The position numbers were made by a program, and so were the translations under genes. DNA of 15,586 nt, taken from assembly GCA_903930805.1 (NCBI GenBank), contig CAIYZZ010000314.1:1-15586 (forward strand), given 5' to 3'. How positions within the stretch are numbered: position 1 is the first letter of the stretch; every line of letters begins with the position of its first letter. Source of the DNA: an uncultured Rhodocyclaceae bacterium (lineage in GTDB: Bacteria > Pseudomonadota > Gammaproteobacteria > Burkholderiales > Rhodocyclaceae). Positions 7,464 to 14,842 of the stretch are shown one piece after another. Below the pieces are notes generated by a model, which ran no database searches, was not told where the DNA came from, and worked only from the letters and a program-made list of their open reading frames with translations.

Positions 7464-7874
7464 CTACGCGCAGTCGCCAGCCGGAGACACGATGAGGGAC
7501 AATCTGCCGTATCCCGCACTATCGAGAAGATTGAGGCAAAGCGAGCTGGCGAAGCTTTCTCCGTCCTGTGTCACCGCCTGAAACTGGCGCCCGATGCGGC
7601 AGAGAAATCGCAGGCGCGCATTGGGTTGGCCGCTCTCCATCAGAGCCACTCCCGCCAACTCTGGCAAAAGCATTGAAATGGCCCGCCAGACCAGCGCGGT
7701 ACGGTGATACTTGAACAGGTTCTCACCGGCGCGGTTGCAGTCGCATATCATGCCGCGACCATCCAGCGTCAGCACTGCCATGTCTTCCAAGGCGCTGACT
7801 GCGACTGCGCTTTCTTCGCCGGCGTTCGGTGTGACCGTGCCGCCGCTCTTGCGTTGCATCGCCGTGACATTCAT
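7464..7874 (-). CDS. Stand-alone PAS-domain protein (first of a tandem pair)
   Basis: The protein has 136 residues from the ATG at 7874, chosen because of a strong GGAGGGAG site about 6 bases upstream. The open frame runs back to 8087 but that part crosses an inverted repeat and looks non-coding. The PAS fold spans about 30-133: DMAVLTLDGRGMICDCNRAG, ENLFKYHRTALVWRAIS, a central RLRFLCRIGRQFQAVTQDGE and the closing strand GRLSLIVSPAG. Cysteines lie at 44, 46, 92 and 113. No output domain or membrane segment is fused. By analogy with other isolated PAS proteins it may sense a ligand or redox state and modulate a kinase by binding; the neighbouring kinases, both with PAS domains, are possible partners. 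It probably heads the run of small genes that continues to 5938. Confidence 0.8.
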   Translation of the reverse strand: MNVTAMQRKSGGTVTPNAGEESAVAVSALEDMAVLTLDGRGMICDCNRAGENLFKYHRTALVWRAISMLLPELAGVALMESGQPNARLRFLCRIGRQFQAVTQDGESFASSLCLNLLDSAGYGRLSLIVSPAGDCA

Positions 7875-8031
7875 GTCGATCTCCCTCCGCAGGTGCTCGT
7901 GATCTGGGCGCCGGAATCCACCGACGCAGGCTAGGGCGAACTTGGCCGGCAGGTATTTGATCGAACTGGGCCGGGGCTGCTTCGCTCCATGCCAAATGTA
8001 TGCTGCACCGGGGGTGATGGGAATTACGTGA

Positions 8032-8053
8032 TCACAGTATTTTGATACTGTGA
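8032..8053. promoter_or_regulatory. Perfect inverted repeat, candidate operator
   Basis: The arms TCACAGTAT and ATACTGTGA are perfect 9-base complements around the 4-base centre TTTG. The site is AT-rich in a GC-rich setting and has no poly-U tail on either strand, which fits a protein-binding dyad better than a terminator. The regulator is unknown. The half-site order (ACAG...CTGT) is the reverse of the LexA and CRP patterns. Confidence 0.45.
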
Positions 8054-8082
8054 AACCGGTAGGGTGGGCGCGATAGCTGCCT

Positions 8083-8100
8083 GCCACGGCAAACCGTGGC
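8083..8100 (-). terminator. Short hairpin after the NarL regulator gene
   Basis: GCCACGG and CCGTGGC pair perfectly around CAAA (written on the plus strand). It lies about 43 bases beyond the stop of the response regulator gene on the minus strand. No U-run follows, so it would be a weak or non-classical terminator. Confidence 0.3.
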
Positions 8101-8104
8101 GCAC

Positions 8105-8140
8105 ACCGTGCCGTCTCGCCAGCGCCGACTTTTCGCCAGG
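8105..8140. repeat. Dispersed short repeat, copy B (intergenic)
   Basis: This is the intergenic copy, directly after the NarL regulator stop. It shares 17 identical bases with copy A (8119-8135) and an offset 17 identical bases, CGCCAGCGCCGACTTTT, with copy C (8117-8133). Three CAGGCC words (8137, 8144, 8155) adjoin it and run into the regulator's 3' end. Confidence 0.5.
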
Positions 8141-8142
8141 CC

Positions 8143-8787
8143 TCAGGCCGAAATCAGGCCGGTGCGAATAGCATGTCGCGTCAGATCCACCACGTTATGC
8201 AAATCGAGCTTTCTCATGAGGTTGCGGCGGTGGGTGTCGACCGTGCTTGGTGCAATATGCAATGCGGCCGCGATGCCCGGCGCGGTCTTGCCTTCAGCAA
8301 GCAGGATGAGCACCTGAAGTTCGCGCTGGGATAGTGCATCGGCGCTGGCATTGCCGGGCGCGGACTGCCGACCCGGCAAACTGGCGGCCACCAGCGCGGC
8401 GGCTTCCGGGCAAAGATAACTACGACCAGCGACTACGTTGCGAATACCTTGTAGCAACTCGGTGCCGGCCGCCGATTTGACGATGTAACCGTGCGCACCC
8501 GCGTCAAGCATCTGCTGGATGATGTGGCGGTCGAGGTGGGTAGATAAGGCCAATACCTTGATTTGCGGGTGGCTGGCATGCAAGCACCGCGTGATCTCGA
8601 TGCCGGAGAGCCCCGGCAGAGCGACATCCATGACGACCACGTCGGGCACTAGCTCGCCCACCCGCCGCAACGCCGTCTCGCCATCACCGACTTCTGCGAC
8701 GACTTGCAGCGTCCCATCCCGTTCCAGCACGCCGCGCAGGGCTTCGCGGATCATCGTATGGTCATCAACCAGCATGATGCGGATCAT
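8143..8787 (-). CDS. NarL/FixJ-family response regulator (REC-LuxR HTH)
   Basis: This 214-residue DNA-binding regulator is of standard length. The receiver (1-120) has Asp8/Asp9, phospho-acceptor Asp54 in VVMDVALPG, Ser82 and Lys104. After a linker of about 30 residues, the LuxR/GerE helix-turn-helix spans about 151-214 (LSQRELQVLILLAEGKTAP, GIAAALHIAPSTVDTHRRN, LMRKLDLHNVVDL), with the usual LSxRExxVL start and the STVDTHRRNL recognition helix. It should be phosphorylated by the HisKA_3 kinase encoded immediately upstream, because HisKA_3 kinases pair with NarL-type regulators. Its ATG overlaps the kinase stop as ATGA, so the two are translationally coupled. Target promoters are unknown; the inverted repeat at 8032-8053 is a testable candidate. 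Confidence 0.96.
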   Translation of the reverse strand: MIRIMLVDDHTMIREALRGVLERDGTLQVVAEVGDGETALRRVGELVPDVVVMDVALPGLSGIEITRCLHASHPQIKVLALSTHLDRHIIQQMLDAGAHGYIVKSAAGTELLQGIRNVVAGRSYLCPEAAALVAASLPGRQSAPGNASADALSQRELQVLILLAEGKTAPGIAAALHIAPSTVDTHRRNLMRKLDLHNVVDLTRHAIRTGLISA

Positions 8788-10460
8788 GACGGCCGGGCCT
8801 CCTTGACGGCAATGGCACAGGGCATGGTCAGGGTGATCGTGGTGCCGTGGCCGGGGCGGCTGTCGATTTCCATTTGGCCACCGATAGCGCTCATGCGTTC
8901 GTAGATGGAGCTGAGGCCAAAACTGCCGCGTCCCGGCAAGCCGCCATCGAAGCGATTGGCGGTGAAACCGCAGCCGGCGTCGCTCACGACCAACCGCAGT
9001 TGCTCGTCATCGCAGCGGACGGCAAGCGTCGCCGCGCCGACCTTGGCATGCCTGGCGACATTGATCAGGAGTTCGCGAGCGGAACGAAACAGCATGGCCT
9101 GTATTTCGGCAACAAGTGACTTGGTGCAGTTTTTGTCGTGGATCTGCACGGTGAGGCCATACCCGCGGCGCATTTCCTCGCTCAGCCATTCCAGCGCCGA
9201 CACGAAGTCGAGCATTTGCAGGATCGGGGGACTCAACTGCTGGGTGATCATCCGCACAGCCTGGTCGGACTGGTCCACCAGCTTCACGATTTCATCGACC
9301 GACGCCTGCGGCGAGTCCGCGACGAGCGCGCTCAGTTTAATCTTGATCACCGCCAGAAGCTGGCCGAGGCTGTCATGCAGTTCCTGCGCCAGCAGGTGGC
9401 GTTCGCGTTCTTCGGTCAGCGTCAGCTGCGTTGCAACCTTACGCAGCTGCGTGGTTCGTTCGCGCACCCTGTTCTCGAGTTCTGCCGCCATCCCGCGCAA
9501 TTGATCTTCGGCCAACTTGCGCGCGGTGATGTCGCGATCGATACCGCGGTAACCCAGCAGATTCCCCTGCGGGTCAAGGATCGGTGTGCCACTGGTGAGC
9601 GTGATACGTGCTGTACCATCCTTGCTCAGCACAATGTTCTCCAGATCGATGAACGACTTCTTCGCGGCGGCGATGTTGCCAAACGCGCACTCAACCCGCG
9701 GCGCTTCATCAGCCGGCATGAAATCGAACGGTACCTTGCCGAGAACTTCCTCCGGCGCATAGCCCAGCAGCGCTTTAACGCCGTCCGAGACATAGGTATA
9801 GCGTGCCTGGGCGTCAGCCTCCCAGATCCAGTCGGCAGACACCCTTGCAATGTCGCGGAAGCGTTGCTCGCTCTGACGCAGTTCCAGTTCTGCCTGCTTG
9901 CGCATGGTGATGTCGCGCAGCACGATGCGCAAGGCCGGCACGCCGGCCTCGTCCGGCACGGCGATAGCTTCCAGCCGCGCCCAGAATGACGTGCCGTCAG
10001 CCTTCAGCAGCCGCAAATCGCACGGTTGATGTTGCCAGGTCTCGATGAGTTGTTGGCGGTAGCGGTAGTAGATTTCCTGGTCTTCCTTGAGAATGAAGTG
10101 ACTGATCGACTGTTTGAGCAGTGCGTCCCGGACTACGCCCAGCAGGAAGGCAGTGGTGAGATTGGCTTGTTCTATCAGCCCCCGCGCATTCACGGTGAGG
10201 TAGCCCACCGGCGCGAGATCGTAGAAGTCGAAATAGCGCGCCTGCGCGGTGTCCAGCGCCAACTGCGCCGCGCGCAAGTCCTCGTTCTGCATCTCCAGTT
10301 CGGCCTGATGCACGCGCAGGTCGTGGAACATTTGCCGCAGGGCTGCCGGTGACAGAACCTCGAAATCCTCGGGTAATTCCCGCAGCGACACTTCGGCGCG
10401 CTGGCGCAGCGTCAGAGCCGGGCTTACCACCGGGACGGCGCGTTTATCCTTGCGCGGCAC
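8784..10460 (-). CDS. PAS-PAS histidine kinase of the HisKA_3 (NarX/DegS-like) type
   Basis: The protein has 558 residues and is soluble, with no membrane helix. The order is a helical N-terminus (17-77), PAS 1 (about 75-190), PAS 2 (about 200-318, SADWIWEADAQARYTYVSDG with PAC end GYRGIDRDITARK), a coiled coil (about 315-352), HisKA_3 with phospho-accepting His362 in AQELHDSLGQLL, and an HATPase_c domain. The ATPase domain has Asn467 in ELLINVARHA, G1 box SDAGCGF (493-499) and G2-like GSFGLSSI. HisKA_3 kinases phosphorylate NarL-type regulators, and one is encoded next with a 4-base overlap. The start is GTG at 10460, supported by TGGAG at about 8 bases, and lies 17 bases inside the CheB/CheR-fusion gene. 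Its first 197 residues closely match the kinase at 664-2061, though the catalytic halves belong to different families. Confidence 0.95.
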   Translation of the reverse strand: MPRKDKRAVPVVSPALTLRQRAEVSLRELPEDFEVLSPAALRQMFHDLRVHQAELEMQNEDLRAAQLALDTAQARYFDFYDLAPVGYLTVNARGLIEQANLTTAFLLGVVRDALLKQSISHFILKEDQEIYYRYRQQLIETWQHQPCDLRLLKADGTSFWARLEAIAVPDEAGVPALRIVLRDITMRKQAELELRQSEQRFRDIARVSADWIWEADAQARYTYVSDGVKALLGYAPEEVLGKVPFDFMPADEAPRVECAFGNIAAAKKSFIDLENIVLSKDGTARITLTSGTPILDPQGNLLGYRGIDRDITARKLAEDQLRGMAAELENRVRERTTQLRKVATQLTLTEERERHLLAQELHDSLGQLLAVIKIKLSALVADSPQASVDEIVKLVDQSDQAVRMITQQLSPPILQMLDFVSALEWLSEEMRRGYGLTVQIHDKNCTKSLVAEIQAMLFRSARELLINVARHAKVGAATLAVRCDDEQLRLVVSDAGCGFTANRFDGGLPGRGSFGLSSIYERMSAIGGQMEIDSRPGHGTTITLTMPCAIAVKEARPS

Positions 10461-13139
10461 GGGCTTGCTCCAGCGCGGCTTCGATGCGCTTCTTCTCGGT
10501 GATGTCCACGAAAGTGATCACCGCGCCTTCAATCACGTTCTCCTGCGTGCGATAGGGCTGGATGCGCAGCGTGTACCACGGGCCCACCGTCGTCTGCACT
10601 TCCAGCTCTTTGGGTATCAGGGTATCCAACACCGCTTGCGTGTCCGCCACCAGCGCGTCGTAGCCGACCAGGTTGGAAACAATGTGGCCCACGGGCCGCC
10701 CGACATCGGCGCGGATCAGGTTGATGATGGTGCTAACGGCCGGAGTGAAGCGCAGGATGCGCAGTTGATGATCGACAAACACGGTGCCGATGCCGGTGCC
10801 GGCCAGCAGGTTGTTCATGTCGTCATTGGCGCGCGACAGATCCGCCACCTTGGCTTGCAGTTCGGCGTTGACCGTGGCGAGCTCTTCATTGACCGACTGT
10901 AATTCTTCCTTGGAGGTTTCCAACTCCTCGTTGGTGGATTGCAGTTCCTCGTTGACCGACTGCATTTCCTCGTTCGAGGATTTGAGCTCTTCGGTGGAGC
11001 TTTCCAGTTCCTCACGGGTGCTCTGGATGTATTCGTCCTTGGCCCGCAACTCATGCTGCAAAGCGGCGATGCGCGCTTCGATTGCCGTGCCGCCAGCGCC
11101 GACTTTTTCGCTCGTCGCCAACGCGGTCTGCTCAGCTTGCGCCGGGGCAACGGCTGACGCCTCCTCCAGAATGACCAGGTAGAGTGGTACTTCCAGTGTT
11201 TCAGGTGGCACGATCGGGTTGCTCGCCAGCGGCTGGACGCTCAGGTTGACCGTGGTGACGTGGCCGTTGGTCTTGACGCGAAGACCGGGGTAACGCACCG
11301 TCTCCTGGCTGCTCGCCGCCTTGTGCAGGGCCGTGCTCAGTTCAAACCGCAGCCCGTCGCGGGCCATCTTCAGGATATTGTTGATGCCGACCTCGCCCGG
11401 GGCCAGCTCCAGATACATGCCCGTGCGGCCGTGCAGGTAGAGGATGTCGCCCTGGCCGTTGACCAGCGCGCCGGCCGGGACGACCTGCTGCAACAGCGCC
11501 TGTTCGGTCAACTCGCGCAGGGGAAGTTTTACCGGGAATGGCGTCCTGTCGACGCTCCGGGGCAGTGCCGCCCTGATGGCCGTCAGCGGCGGCACAAAGC
11601 GGCCCAGGGTGGCGCGCTGCGCCCCCAGTGCATCCGGTTTGCGCTGGAAGAGCTTGGCTTTGCGGTCGAGCTCCCCAAACAGATCGCCGAACTCGCCCAC
11701 GTTTTCGGAGGTACCGAGGAACAGCAGGCCGCCCGGGTTCAGCGCGAAGTGGAACAGGGGGATGAGTTTCTTCTGCAAGGACGCGCCCAGATAGATCAGC
11801 AGGTTGCGGCAACTGATGAGGTCAAGTTTGGAAAAGAGCGGGTCCTTGATCAGGTCCTGCTCGGAAAACACCAGCATGTCGCGGATGCCCTTGTGAATGC
11901 GGTAGCCCCCGCCTCCAGGCTCGGCGGTGAAAAAACGCGCCAGCCGTTCCGGCGTAAGGTCGGCGGCGATGCTGGCCGGATAGAGTCCGGCGCGGGCGGT
12001 GGCAATCGCCCGGCTGTCGATGTCGGTGGCGAAGACCTGCACGGTGTAGCTTTGCTTGAGCACCTCCATGCGCTCTTGCAGCAGGATGGCGAGGGAATAG
12101 GCCTCCTCGCCGGTGGAGCAGCCCGTCGACCAGACACGGATCACGGCATCCGCGCGTTTGCCGGCAAAGAGTTGGGGGATGATCTGGTCTTCCAGCGCCT
12201 GAAAGGCCGCGGGATCGCGGAAGAAATTGGTCACGCCGATCAACAGGTCGCGAAACAGCGCTTCCACCTCGGCCGGCGTCTGCTGCAAGTATTTGACGTA
12301 ATTATCGAGCGCGTCGATCTGGTTGACGGCCATGCGCCGTTCGATGCGGCGGTGGATGGTGCTCGGCTTGTACAGGGAAAAATCGTGGCCGGTCTGGGCG
12401 CGCAGCAAAACGAAGATTTTCTTCAGCGCGCTCTCGGTCTTGGGTGCCGGGACGCTATCCGGCCGCGCCGGGCGGCCGAAGGCATGCACGGCGTAGGCGA
12501 TGAGCTGGGCGGGCATCTCGGCCGCCGGCAGTTCGTAATCCACCAGGCCGGTGGCGATGGCGCTCGTCGGCATGCCATCAAACTCGGTGGAGGCAGGGTT
12601 TGCGCCATGACCATGCCGCCTTCGCCCTTGATGGCCCGCACCCCGAGGGTGCCGTCGCTGCCGGTGCCGGAAAGGACAATGCCGATGGCGCGTTCGCCCT
12701 GGTCCTGGGCGAGCGAGCGGAAGAAGAAGTCGATCGGCAGGCGCTGGCCGCGCGGGGCAACCGGTTCCAGCAATTGCAGCGTGCCGTTGAGAAACGCCAT
12801 GTCGCGATTGGGCGGAATGATGTAGGCGCAATTGATTTGCACCGTCATGCCGTCCTCGACCTCGAACACCTGCATGCGGGTGTAGCGACGGATGAGGTCG
12901 GCGAGAATGCTCTTGTGGTCCGGTGCCAGATGCTGCACCAGCACGAAGGCCATGCCGGGATCGGTAGCGGCGGGCATGCCGGAGAAAAACGCCTCGAACG
13001 CCGCCAGCCCCCCGGCCGAGGCACCAATGCCGACGATGGGGAAGGCGCTGGTGGGAGTATTGTCCACCGGTAGCGCAGGCGAGGAAGGAGGTGCCAACGT
13101 TTGGGGCTGGGTCTTCCCCTTCATCTTGCGATCTGTCAC
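10444..13139 (-). pseudogene. CheB-CheR-coiled coil-PAS fusion protein, interrupted by an apparent 1-base frameshift
   Basis: Two frames together give one familiar fusion of about 898 residues. Frame one (13139 to about 12600; it stops at 12423) encodes a CheB methylesterase domain with Ser41 in GIGASAGG, His70 in VQHLAPDH and Asp162 in SGTGSDGT. After MVMAQ (Gln180) homology moves to a second frame, beginning NPASTEFDGMP near 12600 and running to 10444. This encodes the CheB end, a CheR methyltransferase (about 236-495, STGCSTGEEAYS, FATDID and ISCRNLLIYL), a long heptad coiled coil of EEL/NEEL units (about 697-778) and a PAS domain (779-885). One missing base at CAAACCC explains the break. 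It could be a true mutation or a read error in an A/C run. The start is GTG at 13139 (TGAGGAG upstream). Such fusions methylate and demethylate receptor or signalling proteins. The kinase gene overlaps its end by 17 bases. Confidence 0.88.
11084..11111. repeat. Dispersed short repeat, copy C
   Basis: This copy shares 17 identical bases with copy B (CGCCAGCGCCGACTTTT, 11091-11107) plus a nearby GCCGTG. It lies in codons for the linker between the CheR domain and the coiled coil of the fusion protein, a site likely to tolerate insertion. Confidence 0.4.
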
Positions 13140-13308
13140 GCGTTCTCCTCAGCGCCGAGATGGCGGTTTTATGCGAGGATACTATGCTCGTCACAGGGTT
13201 GGCGGATATTGCCAAGTTTTGCCAAACGATTTCCCGGACTGACTCGGAGATGGGACCAGGTTAATCTGCTGATGGAAAATGATCCGATAACTCAATGCCT
13301 CCACGCTC
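13140..13308. promoter_or_regulatory. Divergent intergenic region between the CheB/CheR fusion and the UPF0178 gene
   Basis: This 169-base region must hold promoters for both directions. On plus, CTGACT (13239-13244) and TAATCT (13262-13267) are 17 bases apart, a weak sigma-70-like pair for the UPF0178 gene. Two TTGCCAA heptamers (13209-13215 and 13219-13225) repeat with a 10-base period, one helical turn, and could be an operator. The good ribosome site of the CheB start (TGAGGAG) is at its left edge. Confidence in any single site is low. Confidence 0.3.
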
Positions 13309-13767
13309 ATGAAAATTTGGGTTGACGCTGATGCCTGTCCAGGCGTTATCAAGGACATCCTCTACCGCGCTGCAGATCGCGCGCAGGTGCAACTGACGCT
13401 GATCGCCAACCAGATGCTGCGTGTTCCGCCTTCACCCTGGATTCGGGCCCTTCAAGTGCCAGCGGGATTCGATGTCGCCGACCAGCGCATTGTCCAAGAG
13501 GTAGTGGCCGGCGATCTGGTGATCACCGCCGATGTGCCGCTCGCCGCTCAAGTGATCGCAAAGGGTGCGCTCGCACTCGATCCGCACGGCGAGTTGTTCG
13601 ATGCAAACAACATTCTGGAACGGCTGACCCTGCGCAACTTCATGGAAGGCCTCCGCAGCAGCGGTGTCGAAACCGGGGGGCCGGCAGCGTTTTCAGCCGC
13701 TGACCGGCAGGCGTTTGCAAACCGCCTTGATGGGCTCCTGATAAAACTTAAGCGACACGCTCAATGA
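13309..13767 (+). CDS. yaiI: UPF0178 family protein (YaiI/YqxD)
   Basis: This 152-residue protein of standard family length is the only plus-strand gene. It carries the family hallmarks: the start [18 protein letters not shown] with acidic residues in DADACP, then [28 protein letters not shown] and the closing [13 protein letters not shown]. The acidic residues and the VITADVPLA strand resemble a PIN/NYN-like nuclease fold, but the biochemical role of the family is not established. The ATG at 13309 begins exactly at the conserved motif; no ribosome site is obvious. It runs convergently towards the dusC-like gene, with 38 bases between stops, and shows no functional tie to the signalling genes. 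Confidence 0.95.
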   Translation: MKIWVDADACPGVIKDILYRAADRAQVQLTLIANQMLRVPPSPWIRALQVPAGFDVADQRIVQEVVAGDLVITADVPLAAQVIAKGALALDPHGELFDANNILERLTLRNFMEGLRSSGVETGGPAAFSAADRQAFANRLDGLLIKLKRHAQ

Positions 13768-13805
13768 CATTCAACGTCGCTCAACCCGGAACTCCACCAT
13801 AAAAA

Positions 13806-14783
13806 TTAGCCGCCCACCTCTACCAGGTGGTGCCGCAGCACTGGCGTGACATCTTGCGCCAACCGGAATTCCCGGACGGCAGCAAAGAGCCTGTCGGCTT
13901 GTGGATAACTTCTGCGCATCAGCCCTAGCCACTGCTTTAGCCTGCCCGGTGATTGGTGGGGTAGTACCTTTTTTTGCACCTGAATCCAGAAGTCGGCAAT
14001 CATGCGGGCCACAGCATGCCAGTCGGCAACGGGATCGCCAGCAACTCCCTCATGAATCCTTCGCGCCAGCAATGGATCAGCGACTGCACCGCGGCCCAGC
14101 ATGACGTCGGCACAACCACTGACCGCACGCATGGCATGATAGTCGGCGACGGTCCAGACCTCGCCATTGGCAATCACCGGTATTTGCACCGCCTCTCTGA
14201 TGCGGGCAATCCACTCCCAGCGGGCTGGAGGACGATAGCCGTCTTCCTTCGTTCGTGCATGGACGACAAGTTCCTGGACGCCACCCATCTCGAGAGCGCG
14301 GGCGCAGTCGAGCGCCTGTTCGGTGCTGTCGATACCCAGGCGCATCTTGGCGGTAACCGGGATCTCTTTGGGAACGGCAGCACGCACTGCCGCCGCAATC
14401 CTGTTCAGGAGTTTGGGGTCGTCCAGCAACGCGGCCCCGCCTCGGTTACGGTTGATCAGTGGCGTCGGACAACCAAAATTGAGGTCGATGCCGGCAGGGT
14501 GCAGGCGTGCAACATGTGCGGCATTGGCCGCCAGCAAATCAGGATCTGAGCCGAGCAACTGGACGCGCACCGGCGTCCCGGCACGGGTGCGCGATGACTG
14601 CTTGAGCTCAGGGCTGATGCGGATGAAAGCAGAATGCGGCAACACCGTTGCGCTGACGCGAACGAACTCGGTGACACACCAGGCATAGCCGCCGGCCTGC
14701 GTCAGGACATCCCGCAGAATATCGTCGGCGAGTCCTTCCATGGGTGCGAGAATCAGGCGGAATGGGGGCTGGGTATCTGACAT
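13806..14783 (-). CDS. dusC: tRNA-dihydrouridine synthase, DusC-like
   Basis: The protein has 325 residues, usual for the family. This FMN enzyme reduces a uridine in the tRNA D-loop to dihydrouridine; DusC acts on U16 in E. coli. The TIM-barrel motifs follow the DusC pattern: LILAPMEGLAD near the start (FMN binding), VTEFVRVSA, RTRAGTPVRVQLLG, and the catalytic loop NFGCPTPLINRNRGGAALL with Cys105 as general acid. Then come KMRLGID, VVHARTKEDGY, IPVIANGEVW and the FMN-phosphate site VMLGRGA, and the C-terminal helical RNA-binding domain (RLKQWLGLMRRSYP). The ATG at 14783 has GAGAAGG just upstream. The gene lies 59 bases after the OB-fold protein gene on the same strand and is convergent with the UPF0178 gene. 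Confidence 0.95.
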   Translation of the reverse strand: MSDTQPPFRLILAPMEGLADDILRDVLTQAGGYAWCVTEFVRVSATVLPHSAFIRISPELKQSSRTRAGTPVRVQLLGSDPDLLAANAAHVARLHPAGIDLNFGCPTPLINRNRGGAALLDDPKLLNRIAAAVRAAVPKEIPVTAKMRLGIDSTEQALDCARALEMGGVQELVVHARTKEDGYRPPARWEWIARIREAVQIPVIANGEVWTVADYHAMRAVSGCADVMLGRGAVADPLLARRIHEGVAGDPVADWHAVARMIADFWIQVQKKVLPHQSPGRLKQWLGLMRRSYPQADRLFAAVREFRLAQDVTPVLRHHLVEVGG

Positions 14784-14842
14784 CGGCCTTCTCGCAGTTA
14801 CTGGCAGCCTTCGGGCAAGACTGCCAGGATCAACTCCAGTTG

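Larger units (their letters stand above)
7875..8142. promoter_or_regulatory. Regulatory spacer between the NarL regulator gene and the PAS gene pair
   Basis: This 268-base gap has no gene I can support. From the right it holds copy B of the dispersed repeat (8105-8140), a 7-base stem GCCACGG/CCGTGGC with loop CAAA (8083-8100), and a perfect 9-base inverted repeat (8032-8053) joined to the palindrome GTGATCAC (8028-8035). The strong ribosome site of the PAS gene is just before 7874. A promoter for the small-gene run is expected here, but I see no clear -35/-10 pair. Confidence 0.45.

Noticed and set aside
8028..8053. LexA or CRP binding site
   Set aside because: The dyad has half-sites in the opposite order (ACAG...CTGT and TCACA...TGTGA) to the LexA and CRP consensus patterns.
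12590..12610. Programmed -1 ribosomal frameshift in the CheB/CheR gene
   Set aside because: The codons CAA ACC do not form an X_XXY_YYZ slippery heptamer. A lost base is simpler.
11260..12825. 521-codon open frame on the plus strand opposite the CheR region
   Set aside because: It lies antisense to a domain with clear CheR motifs, its translation shows no recognisable domain, and long antisense frames are expected in GC-rich coding DNA.
12605..13215. Upstream continuation of the CheR-PAS frame to 13215
   Set aside because: The translation before the frameshift point is Arg/His-rich nonsense, while the CheB sequence with its catalytic residues is in the other frame.
13200..13230. Sigma-54 promoter (TGGCA...TGGCA on minus) before the CheB gene
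   Set aside because: The GG and GC elements are one base too close for the strict sigma-54 spacing. A similar match near 7995 (TGGCATGG...AAGCA) is one base too far apart.
13272..13325. 17-codon plus-strand frame overlapping the UPF0178 start (possible leader peptide)
   Set aside because: No ribosome site, no attenuation structure and no codon pattern suggesting regulation.
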